From Sporosarcina koreensis (GTDB taxonomy: Bacteria; Bacillota; Bacilli; Bacillales_A; Planococcaceae), in NCBI RefSeq assembly GCF_000826145.2, contig NZ_LN651337.1, positions 375,774-439,773 on the forward strand: 64,000 nt of DNA. Direction: 5' to 3'. This document shows, piece by piece, positions 8,238-16,574 of the stretch. A program made the translations under genes and the position numbers. The notes below the pieces were generated by a model. It searched no databases. It was not told the origin of the DNA and saw nothing but the letters and a program-made list of their open reading frames with translations. How positions within the stretch are numbered: position 1 is the stretch's first letter; every line of letters begins with the position of its first letter.

Positions 8238-9227
8238 GTGAACCCCGATAAGCTGCCAGAGATTTCGCTGCAGACGGATGGCGTTACCATCAAGGTGGCT
8301 GGCGGTGTGATAGGAGAGAAGACATCGGACGGCACGATAAGATACCTGACGTTCGAGCAGCAGTTCCGTGTTCCTTCATTTGATCCAGCAGATTCAAGTG
8401 TCACAGGCAGCGGCGGAGGGGACTGGGTATACCCAGGAGACAGTACCATTGCAGCGTGCGCAGACAAGACGAAAATTGAAAACAAAAAATGCAAATCAAC
8501 TGTGACACCCAGCAGGATCAGTGAAATCGACGATTCGACCGTTTACTTTCCGTATGAGTTTTCAACTCTGAATAGACAGAAGCTGGACATTGAAGATTCC
8601 AAGGTCTATTTCAAAGGCAGTATGACGGTTGGCGGCAACGAACTTGAAATCGAAGACTCTATTGTCACTTCTGAAGGGTCTGTGAGTGTCACAAAAGACA
8701 TCGACATCGAAGATTCCCACTTCTATGTAAAAGGTTCCGTCACGTCCGATAAAGATATTGAAACCGAAGACTCTATCGTAAACATAGGCTCCAATTTATA
8801 TGCTAAAAAAGAGCTTGAAATTGAAGACTCCACTGTGAAGATAGGCGGTTATCTGAAAGCTGATGAAGACATTGAAATCGAAGACTCCACTGTCGAGGTG
8901 GCAGGCGAATTAATCGCTGGGAAGGAATTCGAACTGGAAGACTCGAAAATGATTGTCCGAGGAAGTGCTGCGCTTCGGGGAAACACAGAAATCGAGGATT
9001 CCTACTTATATATCGGCGGAGCCCTCCACAGCAGCGGAAACAAACTGGAGGTCAAAGACAAATCGAAGGTGTGTGTCGCCGGCTCGCTTCAAATCGATAA
9101 CAAGCCCGAAATCTCGTCATCCAGCTATATTTACTATAAAGGGGCGTTTGCCTACTATGGAGGCGGGACTCCGAGCAGCCGTATCCAATGCTGTCAGACG
9201 CCGATTTTTCAACGAAGTGTCCTGTGA
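8238..9227 (+). CDS. 3' fragment of the frameshifted PilX-like gene (repeat domain)
   Basis: Open frame whose first possible GTG is at 8238, but it has no ribosome site there and the same frame stays open back to the T run at 8008, so it is not an independent gene. It contains the acidic 19-residue repeats (IEDS motif) and ends in the nonsense tail CCQTPIFQRSVL after the second T-run lesion at 9205-9209. See the full-length entry. Confidence 0.5.
   Translation: MNPDKLPEISLQTDGVTIKVAGGVIGEKTSDGTIRYLTFEQQFRVPSFDPADSSVTGSGGGDWVYPGDSTIAACADKTKIENKKCKSTVTPSRISEIDDSTVYFPYEFSTLNRQKLDIEDSKVYFKGSMTVGGNELEIEDSIVTSEGSVSVTKDIDIEDSHFYVKGSVTSDKDIETEDSIVNIGSNLYAKKELEIEDSTVKIGGYLKADEDIEIEDSTVEVAGELIAGKEFELEDSKMIVRGSAALRGNTEIEDSYLYIGGALHSSGNKLEVKDKSKVCVAGSLQIDNKPEISSSSYIYYKGAFAYYGGGTPSSRIQCCQTPIFQRSVL
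8583..9104 (+). repeat. Nine tandem 19-20-residue IEDS repeats within the PilX-like gene
   Basis: Nine units of 20,19,19,19,19,19,19,20,20 codons (174 codons, no gaps) with consensus (L/I)EIEDSxVxVxGxLxAxxD, plus a degraded tenth (PEISSSSYIYYKGAF). Regular alternation of small hydrophobic residues and glycine suggests a stacked beta-strand solenoid, as in bactofilin-type or right-handed beta-helix proteins. The DNA repeats are diverged at the base level, so it is an old repeat. Confidence 0.85.
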
Positions 9228-9312
9228 CCGCTGCCCCTCCTGCAGAAAGCGGCATCAAGTGGCCATCACCTTCACTTGATGTTGAGTATTAATAATAATC
9301 CCGGAGGTACCT

Positions 9313-9552
9313 ATGATTCCATATCTGTTACTATTGGCAGCTGCACTGCTCTCCGCAGGGCTTATCTATTATTTGATACGGATCAACCGACTGCCGCTGA
9401 TTACCCTTTGGATCGTCCTGCTAGCAACATCCACCGCATTCCTCGCGATGCTCGTCGCGCAGACGATGTCCATCTGGTACGCGCTGCTCGTTATTATCGG
9501 TCTGTCGTTCGCGACAGCGGTGCTGCTGGCGAAACGGCAGGAAAGTCATTAA
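9313..9552 (+). CDS. Small three-helix membrane protein of the pilus operon
   Basis: 79 residues, nearly all hydrophobic: segments at about 2-22, 27-50 and 53-73, ending in a short charged tail KRQESH. Good ribosome site (GGAGGT at 9302-9307). I recognise no family. Its place between the minor pilins and the VanW-like gene, all in one direction, suggests a helper of pilus assembly or of the VanW-like protein. Confidence 0.75.
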   Translation: MIPYLLLLAAALLSAGLIYYLIRINRLPLITLWIVLLATSTAFLAMLVAQTMSIWYALLVIIGLSFATAVLLAKRQESH

Positions 9553-9581
9553 GTTCAGTTTGTTGAATGGAGGTTCGGTTC

Positions 9582-11042
9582 GTGGGCAATCGAAGGATCA
9601 TCAATTATTTCATCAGTATCGCTGGCGTGTCACTGTTGCTGTTCGGTATTGCTTCCACCGGTTCGTTTGCGGCGGATCAATTTTTGTTCGGCAAGCGGTT
9701 CGGCGCTCATACATATGCCGGGCCGTTCGATCTGTCGAACCGGACGAGCCGCGACGCAGAGATCAAGCTGACGTCCGATCTGCTTGGTATGCAGGACAAC
9801 CTGCAGGCGGACCTCGTCTACCAAGATGCAAAGATTCCGCTGCCTGCGGAACTCGTCACCTATGATTCATCTGCAACAGTGGACCGGGCACAAACGGAAG
9901 CGGAGAACCCGCTCGTGGCCTCAGTCAGTGAAGACGGCCTCCGTGCGCTGCTTGCCCAGGAACTGCCGATGCTGCAGTTCAGCGATTCGGAAGTGGCTTC
10001 GATTGCACAGGGGATCAGCGATAAATTATCATCCGGCATCATGCCGCAGTCCGTCCAGCTGACGGAGTATTTGGAAACCACACAGCCTGCCGTCACGGTT
10101 GCGTCTGCAGACGTGCCGACAGACGGGTTCTCCCAACAGATGCTGGATGTGCTCGACGCGCTCGATGGTGTGCAGCTTGAGCCGAAAGAGCCATTCTCGC
10201 TGCTAGCTTTCATCGAGGAAACGGAAACGGGCCTGCTTTCCGATGACAAGATGACCATTCTCGCTTCGGCTTTGTATGAAGCCGCCCTTCGTACAAATTT
10301 CTGGGTGGAGGAACGGACGATCCGGACGGAACTTCTCGACGGAGTCAAGCCGGGATTCGAAGCGGCGATCGACCGTCAGCTCGGGCTCGACTTCGTGCTG
10401 ACCAATCCGAACCAGACTTCTTACGCAATCCGCTCGAATTGGAGCGGCGGTGCACTGCATGTCGAATATGCCGGTCTCCCGCTCCGTTATGCATACGAAC
10501 CGTATGTCGCTGAAACGAACAAGTACGAGCCGAAGACGACCGTTCATTATAATAAAGACCTGGCGGCTGGCCGCGTCGATCTGCTGACGGAAGGCCGTGA
10601 CGGCTCCGAAGTGATCGTCCAGCGCAAAATCCTGGAAGACGGCGGACTCCTGACCGTGGAGCCGGTGTCCGAAGACTTCTACCCTCCGGTCTCCCGTGTC
10701 GAGGAGCATGCGCTTGCGCGTCCTGAGACGGAGACACCTGATTCGGGTGGAACCGATACAGGAACGCCGGGCTCCTCGGCGGACGGCGGCTCATCCAGTC
10801 CCAACGATTCGTCGCCAGATGGGAATTCATCTGACGGATCGGGCACTGATAATACGCAAAATAATGAGCCCGGCAAACCGGGCACCGATGGTAACAACGA
10901 TGGGAACTCCGGCAGCCCAGGAAATAGGAAGCCGTCTTCCGGCAATCCAGATGACCAAGTCGGAAGCATCAATGGCAAGCCTTCTGCGAAACCGCAAGGC
11001 GACGGCCATGTTTACGACAAAGGCGGAAACCTCATCAAGTGA
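9582..11042 (+). CDS. VanW-like surface protein of the pilus operon
   Basis: 486 residues from GTG 9582, eight bases after GGAGG; ATG at 9567 would overlap that site. One N-terminal membrane segment (residues ~7-27) would export or anchor it. The central part has VanW-family features: LEPKEPFSLLAFIEETETG, then TILASALYEAALRTNF and LGLDFVLTNPNQTSYAIRS. A G5-like stretch follows (VDLLTEGRDGSEVIVQRKI, ~345-375), then a Gly/Ser/Asp/Pro/Asn-rich, probably unfolded tail of about 100 residues. VanW proteins are cell-surface proteins of unknown biochemistry often found with envelope or pilus genes. Here it likely links the pilus machine to the wall. Confidence 0.7.
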   Translation: MGNRRIINYFISIAGVSLLLFGIASTGSFAADQFLFGKRFGAHTYAGPFDLSNRTSRDAEIKLTSDLLGMQDNLQADLVYQDAKIPLPAELVTYDSSATVDRAQTEAENPLVASVSEDGLRALLAQELPMLQFSDSEVASIAQGISDKLSSGIMPQSVQLTEYLETTQPAVTVASADVPTDGFSQQMLDVLDALDGVQLEPKEPFSLLAFIEETETGLLSDDKMTILASALYEAALRTNFWVEERTIRTELLDGVKPGFEAAIDRQLGLDFVLTNPNQTSYAIRSNWSGGALHVEYAGLPLRYAYEPYVAETNKYEPKTTVHYNKDLAAGRVDLLTEGRDGSEVIVQRKILEDGGLLTVEPVSEDFYPPVSRVEEHALARPETETPDSGGTDTGTPGSSADGGSSSPNDSSPDGNSSDGSGTDNTQNNEPGKPGTDGNNDGNSGSPGNRKPSSGNPDDQVGSINGKPSAKPQGDGHVYDKGGNLIK

Positions 11043-11081
11043 CACCCTAACAAGTGAACGTACGTCTGGAGGAAACTACCC

Positions 11082-12743
11082 ATGGCAGCACCCCGTAAAC
11101 GGCTCGGCGATCTGCTCGTCGAGTCGGGTTTGATCACCACTACACAGCTTGACACGGCGCTTGCCGAGAAACCGCGGGATCAGCGTCTTGGTGATGCGCT
11201 GCTTTCCCGCGGGTTCATCACAGAGCAGCAGCTGATCGAAGTGCTTGAATTCCAGCTCGGGATTCCGCACATCAACCTGTTCCGCTATCCGTTTGATCCG
11301 AAATTGTTCAACATCGTGCCGAAGGAGTTCGCAAAGCGCAACCTGCTCGTGCCGCTGAAGACGGACGGCGACCGGCTGTTTGTCGCGATGAGCGACCCGA
11401 TGGACTACCTGACCGTCGAGGATCTTCGCCTGTCGACAGGATTCCATATCGAGACGGCGATCGCCTCGAAAGACGATATCCTGCGGACGATTTCCAAGTA
11501 TTATGATAATGAATCGTTCGAGGACATCTTCATCGACCAGCCGGAAGAGACGGCGACCCAGCAGCAGGAGGAACTGACGGACCTCGATTCGCCGGTCGTC
11601 CGTCTCGTCAACCAGCTCATGGTGTCCGCGGTCACGCAGAAGGCGAGTGACATCCACCTCGATCCCCAGGAGAACGAACTGCTCATCCGGTTCCGTCTCG
11701 ACGGGATGCTGAAGACGGAGCGGGTGCTGCCGAAGCATATGCAGGGAATGCTGACGGCACGCATCAAAATCCTCGCAAACCTCGACATCACCGAACAGCG
11801 GCTGCCGCAGGACGGGCGCATCAAGACGACGATCGATTTCCGGCCGATCGATCTGCGAGTGTCCACCCTGCCGACCATATTCGGTGAAAAGATCGTCATG
11901 CGGATCCTGGACTTGAGCAGCTCCCTCAGCGACTTGAAGAAACTCGGGTTCAGCCCTCTCAATCTCGACCGGTTCCTGAATGAAATCACGCGCCCGAATG
12001 GCATCGTGCTCATCTCCGGGCCGACGGGATCCGGGAAATCGTCGACGCTGTACGCGGCGCTCAACAAACTGAATGCCGAAGAAGTGAACATCATCACCGT
12101 CGAGGACCCGGTCGAGTACCAGCTGTCCGGCGTCAATCAAATCCAGGTGAATCAGAACGTCGGCCTGACGTTTGCGACCGGCCTCCGTTCGATCCTCCGG
12201 CAGGACCCCGATATCGTCATGGTCGGTGAGATCCGGGACCGCGATACAGTGGAAATCGCCATCCGCGCGTCACTCACCGGGCACCTTGTCCTCAGCACCA
12301 TCCATACGAACGATTCCGTTGCATCCATCACGCGATTGCTCGATATGGGTGTCGAGCCGTTCCTCGTGACAGCGTCGCTGAACGCGGTCGTTGCACAGCG
12401 GCTTATCCGGAAAGTGTGCCGGGACTGCGGGCGCAAGATGCCGGCGACTGAGCGTGAAAAAGAGATTTTCGCTAAACGCGGCATGACGATCGACGAGGTG
12501 AACCGCGGACCGGGCTGCGCGGCCTGTAACATGACGGGCTACCGCGGCCGGGTCGCGATCCATGAGGTATTGATCATCGACGACGCCATGCGGGACTTGA
12601 TCAACAGCCATGCGACACCTGCAAAGATGCGGGATGCGGCCGTCGACAGCGGCACCGTATTCCTCGTTGACGACGGACTGGAAAAAGTGAAACAGGGCAT
12701 GACGACGACGGAAGAAGTGCTCCGCGTCGCCTTGCCGGAGTAA
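11082..12743 (+). CDS. pilB: Type IV pilus assembly ATPase PilB (GspE family)
   Basis: 553 residues; the cytoplasmic hexameric motor that drives pilin polymerisation. An N-terminal MshEN/T2SSE-N domain (RLGDLLVESGLITTTQLDTA and the second DALLSRGFITEQQL half) is followed by the ATPase core with Walker A GPTGSGKSSTLYAA (~310), the Asp box VEDPVEYQL, Walker B-type DIVMVGEIRDRDT and His box STIHTND. A zinc finger CRDCG...CAACN lies near the C-terminus, as in PilB/GspE. ATG after GGAGGAAA; pilT follows after 12 bases. Paired with a PilT, it points to true extending and retracting pili rather than only a competence pseudopilus. Confidence 0.95.
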   Translation: MAAPRKRLGDLLVESGLITTTQLDTALAEKPRDQRLGDALLSRGFITEQQLIEVLEFQLGIPHINLFRYPFDPKLFNIVPKEFAKRNLLVPLKTDGDRLFVAMSDPMDYLTVEDLRLSTGFHIETAIASKDDILRTISKYYDNESFEDIFIDQPEETATQQQEELTDLDSPVVRLVNQLMVSAVTQKASDIHLDPQENELLIRFRLDGMLKTERVLPKHMQGMLTARIKILANLDITEQRLPQDGRIKTTIDFRPIDLRVSTLPTIFGEKIVMRILDLSSSLSDLKKLGFSPLNLDRFLNEITRPNGIVLISGPTGSGKSSTLYAALNKLNAEEVNIITVEDPVEYQLSGVNQIQVNQNVGLTFATGLRSILRQDPDIVMVGEIRDRDTVEIAIRASLTGHLVLSTIHTNDSVASITRLLDMGVEPFLVTASLNAVVAQRLIRKVCRDCGRKMPATEREKEIFAKRGMTIDEVNRGPGCAACNMTGYRGRVAIHEVLIIDDAMRDLINSHATPAKMRDAAVDSGTVFLVDDGLEKVKQGMTTTEEVLRVALPE

Positions 12744-12755
12744 GGGGGAATCCAT

Positions 12756-13796
12756 ATGATGAAAGACCAGATCAATGACGTTCTGGCAAAAGCAGTGGAA
12801 CTGCATGCATCAGATATCCACCTGACGATCGGATCGCCGCCCGTCTTCCGGATCAACGGGGATCTGAAGCGCTATGGATCCGAACCGGTGGATGAAGCAT
12901 TTACAATGGGCGCTGCACAGGCGACGGTTCCGGATAAGCTGTTCCCGGAATTCCGCGAGCACGGCCAGGTCGATTACTCGTATGACGTGCCCGGGGTCGC
13001 GCGCTTCCGGGTGAATGCGTTCCAGCAGCGGGGCGTGACATCGCTTGCGTTCCGGACGATCCCGACGGACATTCCGACGATTGAGTCGCTGCACATGCCG
13101 GGCATCCTGAAGACACTCGCCGAGACGAAGCAGGGGCTGATCCTCGTGACCGGTCCGACGGGTTCCGGGAAATCGACGACACTCGCATCGATGATCGACT
13201 ACTTGAACCAGACATCCCGCAAGCATATTCTGACACTTGAAGATCCGATCGAATACATGCACAGCCACGCAGCAAGCATCATCGACCAGCGGGAAGTCGG
13301 CTTCGACGCCGCGACATTCGCCGACGGCCTCCGCGCGGCATTGCGCCAGGATCCCGACGTCATCCTCGTCGGGGAGATGCGCGATCTCGAGACGATCTCG
13401 ACAGCGATCACCGCAGCGGAGACGGGGCACCTGGTGCTTGCGACCCTTCATACGTGGAGCGCCGCATCGACGATCGACCGGATCATCGACGTGTTCCCGC
13501 ACGGCCAGCAGGCACAAATCCGCGTCCAGCTTGCAGGGGTTTTGACGGCAGTGCTGTCACAGCGTCTCCTGCCGACATCCGATCGGCAGGGGCGCCGGGC
13601 AGCCACCGAGCTGATGATCAACAATCCGGCGGTCGCGAACTTGATCCGCTCCGAAAAAGTCCATCAGATCCCGAACGTCATCCAGACAAACCGGGCGGCG
13701 GGCATGCATATGATGAATACATCGGTGAAAGAACTGCTCGATAAGGGACTCATTTCGTACGACACAGCTGAACCATACCTGCAGGAGGAGTCCTGA
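12756..13796 (+). CDS. pilT: Type IV pilus retraction ATPase PilT
   Basis: 346 residues. The PilT hallmarks are present: HASDIHLTIGSPPVFRINGD at the start, Walker A GPTGSGKSTTLASM, LEDPIEYMH, DPDVILVGEMRDLET, and ATLHTWSA. No zinc finger, and shorter than PilB, as expected. It depolymerises the pilus and powers twitching motility or DNA uptake. The ATG follows GGGGGA; pilC begins two bases after its stop, so PilB, PilT and PilC are surely co-expressed. Confidence 0.95.
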   Translation: MMKDQINDVLAKAVELHASDIHLTIGSPPVFRINGDLKRYGSEPVDEAFTMGAAQATVPDKLFPEFREHGQVDYSYDVPGVARFRVNAFQQRGVTSLAFRTIPTDIPTIESLHMPGILKTLAETKQGLILVTGPTGSGKSTTLASMIDYLNQTSRKHILTLEDPIEYMHSHAASIIDQREVGFDAATFADGLRAALRQDPDVILVGEMRDLETISTAITAAETGHLVLATLHTWSAASTIDRIIDVFPHGQQAQIRVQLAGVLTAVLSQRLLPTSDRQGRRAATELMINNPAVANLIRSEKVHQIPNVIQTNRAAGMHMMNTSVKELLDKGLISYDTAEPYLQEES

Positions 13797-13798
13797 CC

Positions 13799-15010
13799 AT
13801 GGCGCGTTTCAAGTATGAAGGCCGCGACGCGCGCTCGGTCCGCAGCGGGATCGTCATCGCGGACAACAAACGGGATGCCGCGCTGAAATTGAAAAAAGAC
13901 GGCATCCGGGTGAAGAACCTGACCGAGCAGGCAGAAACAACGCTGACGAAAGAGATTACGATCGGCAAGCCGGTCAAACGCCAGCACTTCATCATGTTCC
14001 TAAGGCAGTTCTCGACACTGCTGCGGGCAGGGGTGACGATCGTCGAGGCGATCCGCATCCTCTCCCTCCAGGTGGAAGGCAAGCAGTTCAAGAAGATCCT
14101 GACGGAAGTGAATGAAGACTTGCGGACCGGTGGCGCACTGTCCGATTCGTTCGCAAAGCATACTAAAGCGTTCGAGCCGCTCGTCATCAACATGATCAAA
14201 GCCGGGGAGCTGTCGGGTACACTCGACGACTCGCTCGACCGTCTCGCTGTCCATTACGAGAAAGCGTACAAGACTCGCCAGAAAGTCATGTCAGCGTTGT
14301 CCTACCCGGTCGTCGTCGGCATCGTCGCGGTCGGGGTTGTCATCTTCCTCCTGACTTTCGTCGTGCCGATGTTCGTCGACCTGTTCGCCAGTGTCGGCGG
14401 GGAACTGCCGCTGCTGACGCGCTTCGTCATGACATCGAGTGACTTCGCACTGTCCTACTGGTATGTCATCGTCATGGCGGTTGCGGCAGTCGGCGTCGGC
14501 TTCTATCTGCTCCGTTCCAATCCGAAAGGCCGGATGATGACCGATACGTTGCTGCTGCGGCTTCCCGTGTTCGGCGATATCGCGAAGAAATCGGTGCTCG
14601 CCACACTGACGCGCACGCTCAGCTCGCTGTTCTCAAGTTCCGTGCCGATCCTGCAGTCGCTTGCGATGACGGAACGCGTCGTCAGCAACGAAGTCGTGAA
14701 GAAAGTGCTCGTCCGCTCGCGCGAATCGCTCGAACGCGGCGGTTCGCTCACCGAGCCGATGGAAGGCCACTGGGCATTCCCGCCGCTCATCCCGCATATG
14801 ATTGCGATCGGCGAACAGACTGGTTCGCTCGATTCGATGCTCGCGAAAGTCGCTGATTTCTACGAAAGCGAAGTGGATGCCTCGACGGAACGGCTGAAAG
14901 CGCTCATCGAACCGATCATGATCGTCCTGCTTGCTGGATTAGTCGGGACTATTGTACTTGCAATTCTGCTGCCGATGTTCGATCTATTTAATCAAATCGA
15001 TAACTTATAG
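13799..15010 (+). CDS. pilC: Type IV pilus inner-membrane platform protein PilC (GspF family)
   Basis: 403 residues with two repeated T2SSF domains (FLRQFSTLLRAGVTIVEAIR and LTRTLSSLFSSSVPILQSLA) and three membrane spans: after VMSALSYPVVVGIVAVGVV, around SYWYVIVMAVAAVG and at the C-terminus. It is the membrane platform on which PilB and PilT turn. ATG at 13799, with GGAGGAG just upstream inside the end of pilT. Normal length for the family. Confidence 0.94.
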   Translation: MARFKYEGRDARSVRSGIVIADNKRDAALKLKKDGIRVKNLTEQAETTLTKEITIGKPVKRQHFIMFLRQFSTLLRAGVTIVEAIRILSLQVEGKQFKKILTEVNEDLRTGGALSDSFAKHTKAFEPLVINMIKAGELSGTLDDSLDRLAVHYEKAYKTRQKVMSALSYPVVVGIVAVGVVIFLLTFVVPMFVDLFASVGGELPLLTRFVMTSSDFALSYWYVIVMAVAAVGVGFYLLRSNPKGRMMTDTLLLRLPVFGDIAKKSVLATLTRTLSSLFSSSVPILQSLAMTERVVSNEVVKKVLVRSRESLERGGSLTEPMEGHWAFPPLIPHMIAIGEQTGSLDSMLAKVADFYESEVDASTERLKALIEPIMIVLLAGLVGTIVLAILLPMFDLFNQIDNL

Positions 15011-15063
15011 ACTATTTGAATCACTGTTCAGCAACTTTTATGGCGATTTTATAGATTAATAGA

Positions 15064-15091
15064 TAGACTTCTCTGGAACTTTTGATATACT
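15064..15091 (+). promoter_or_regulatory. Candidate dedicated promoter of the major pilin gene
   Basis: TAGACT (15064-15069), 16-bp spacer, TATACT (15086-15091) with an extended -10 TGA directly before it (15083-15085). It lies in the 122-base gap between pilC and the pilin gene, the largest gap inside the operon, where extra transcription of an abundant structural subunit makes sense. Confidence 0.55.
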
Positions 15092-15132
15092 GACAATAAG
15101 AACAAAAGCAAGTACACTAAGGAGGAGAACAC

Positions 15133-15585
15133 ATGAAGGAGTTTCTTCAGAAGAAAATCAAGAACGAAAAGGGCCTGACCCTCGTCGAATTGCTCGCAGT
15201 CATTGTCATTTTGGGTATTATCGCAGCGATTGCTGTGCCGTCGATTGGGAATATCATACAAAACTCCCGTGAAAAAGCAGTTTTAGCTGATGCCACAAAT
15301 GCAATAGAAGCAGCTAATCTATTCTTCGCTGAACATCCTGATAAGACAACTGTATCTTTAAAGACTGCTAGTACAGAAGGCGGCTATAAGTTAGAGCCAG
15401 AGTATTTACAAGAAAGTTCGCTAACTTCTGCAACTGTAAACAAGAAAGACGATAACTCATTAACTATTACTTTTTCAGGTGAGGCGGGTAAGAAGACTGT
15501 CTCAGCTACTGATGCTACCAAGAAAGACTTGAGTGAGAAAACTGATGTAATTAAAATCGGAACAACCAGTAAACCAAGCAAATAA
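15133..15585 (+). CDS. Major type IV pilin
   Basis: 150 residues. The leader ends at NEKG/LTLVELLAVIVILGIIAAI, a class III signal with Gly at -1 and Glu at +5, followed by an AVPSIGNIIQNSREKAVLADA helix and a small globular domain of about 90 residues. It has a strong AAGGAGGAG ribosome site, its own gap and probably its own promoter, all of which fit the most abundant pilin of the operon. No cysteines, so no disulfide loop. The globular half is clearly AT-richer than the surrounding genes, as is common for exposed, fast-changing pilins. Confidence 0.92.
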   Translation: MKEFLQKKIKNEKGLTLVELLAVIVILGIIAAIAVPSIGNIIQNSREKAVLADATNAIEAANLFFAEHPDKTTVSLKTASTEGGYKLEPEYLQESSLTSATVNKKDDNSLTITFSGEAGKKTVSATDATKKDLSEKTDVIKIGTTSKPSK

Positions 15586-15596
15586 GGAGCCAACCC

Positions 15597-16574
15597 ATGC
15601 AAATCCCATTCACCCGCCCGAAGCGGCCGGTCTCGATGACAATTGAAGAAGACGCGGTCCGCTATGTGAAGCTGAAGGCGGGGGAGGACCTGGTCGTCGA
15701 AGAAGCGGTCGACGTGCCGCTTGCGCCGAATATCGTGCATGACGGCCGGGTCGTGGATCCTGCAGGGCTGGTGTCCGTGCTTGACGGGCTGGCGAAGGAG
15801 TGGGGCATTGCCAAACGCGGTGTCCAGTTCCTCGCGCCCGATACATATGTGATGATCCGGAAAGTGCCGTATCCGGAGGACGTGCTGGATGATGAACTGA
15901 AGGGGCACTTTTTCATAGAAATCGGGTCATCGATCTATTTGCCGTTCGATGATCCGGTTTTTGACGTGGTGCCGTATTTGCCGAATACCACATCCAACGA
16001 AGCGATCTTGATCGCCTCGAAGGAAAGCGTGCTGCATGGCTACGAGGAGGCATTCGCGTCCGCGAAGTTCGATCCGCTCGTCGCGGACATCGCACCGCTC
16101 GCCCTCTACCGGCTCGCCCACCGGCAGCATCAGTTCACGGGGGACGAGCACGTAATGCTCGCAGATCTGACCGCCGGCAAGCTCGTCGTGTCGATCTTCC
16201 ACGAACATTACCCGCTGTTCATGCGGCCGGTCGATCTTGAAAGTGCCGCAGATATCAATGTAGCATCGCCGGACCTTCCGGCGTCGAGTTCGCTGCTGTC
16301 GCCCCAGGCGATCGTGCAGGAACTCGAGAAACTCGTCAATTTCTACCGCTACAATATGTGGAATGGCACTGCGACGATAACCCATGTGCTCGTCACCGGC
16401 CTCTATGCCGATCTCGATGACCTGCTGGCGCTTGCGTCCGGCCGGCTCCATGTTGCGGCGAGTCCGCTGCTGCCCGAACCGCTTCTGTTTGCATCCGGCG
16501 GGGCGGTGCCGTCATCGTTCAACCGGACGATCGGACTTGCACTGAAAGAGGTGTCCCATGCTAGTCGACATTAA
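15597..16574 (+). CDS. pilM: Type IV pilus assembly protein PilM
   Basis: 325 residues with the actin-like fold of PilM: N-terminal SMTIEEDAVRYVKLKAGEDL and the later FYRYNMWNGTATITHVLVTG. PilM is cytoplasmic and binds the N-terminus of PilN to link the ATPases to the membrane alignment complex. Directly after the pilin gene (11 bases) and overlapping pilN by 17 bases. Gram-positive PilM proteins are diverged, so the call rests on sequence pattern and on the PilM-N-O order. Confidence 0.85.
   Translation: MQIPFTRPKRPVSMTIEEDAVRYVKLKAGEDLVVEEAVDVPLAPNIVHDGRVVDPAGLVSVLDGLAKEWGIAKRGVQFLAPDTYVMIRKVPYPEDVLDDELKGHFFIEIGSSIYLPFDDPVFDVVPYLPNTTSNEAILIASKESVLHGYEEAFASAKFDPLVADIAPLALYRLAHRQHQFTGDEHVMLADLTAGKLVVSIFHEHYPLFMRPVDLESAADINVASPDLPASSSLLSPQAIVQELEKLVNFYRYNMWNGTATITHVLVTGLYADLDDLLALASGRLHVAASPLLPEPLLFASGGAVPSSFNRTIGLALKEVSHASRH

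Larger units (their letters stand above)
7822..9292 (+). pseudogene. PilX-like prepilin with 19-residue repeats, interrupted by two frameshifts
   Basis: Read in three frames this is one 490-residue protein. It starts with MKRTKNEEGYALLLVLFLVVLIS, a prepilin-like N-terminus without Glu at +5 (as in PilX-type minor pilins). The frame breaks at the T run 8008-8011; adding one T gives TFFANQYYDKKDV and then an unbroken frame through the repeats. It breaks again at the T run 9205-9209; adding one T gives TKCPVTAAPPAESGIKWPSP and a stop at 9290-9292, 20 bases before the next gene's ATG and just upstream of its GGAGGT. Both lesions are the loss of one T in a T run, so they could be sequencing errors, phase-variable sites or real decay. 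As written the gene makes only a 73-residue peptide. Confidence 0.72.
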
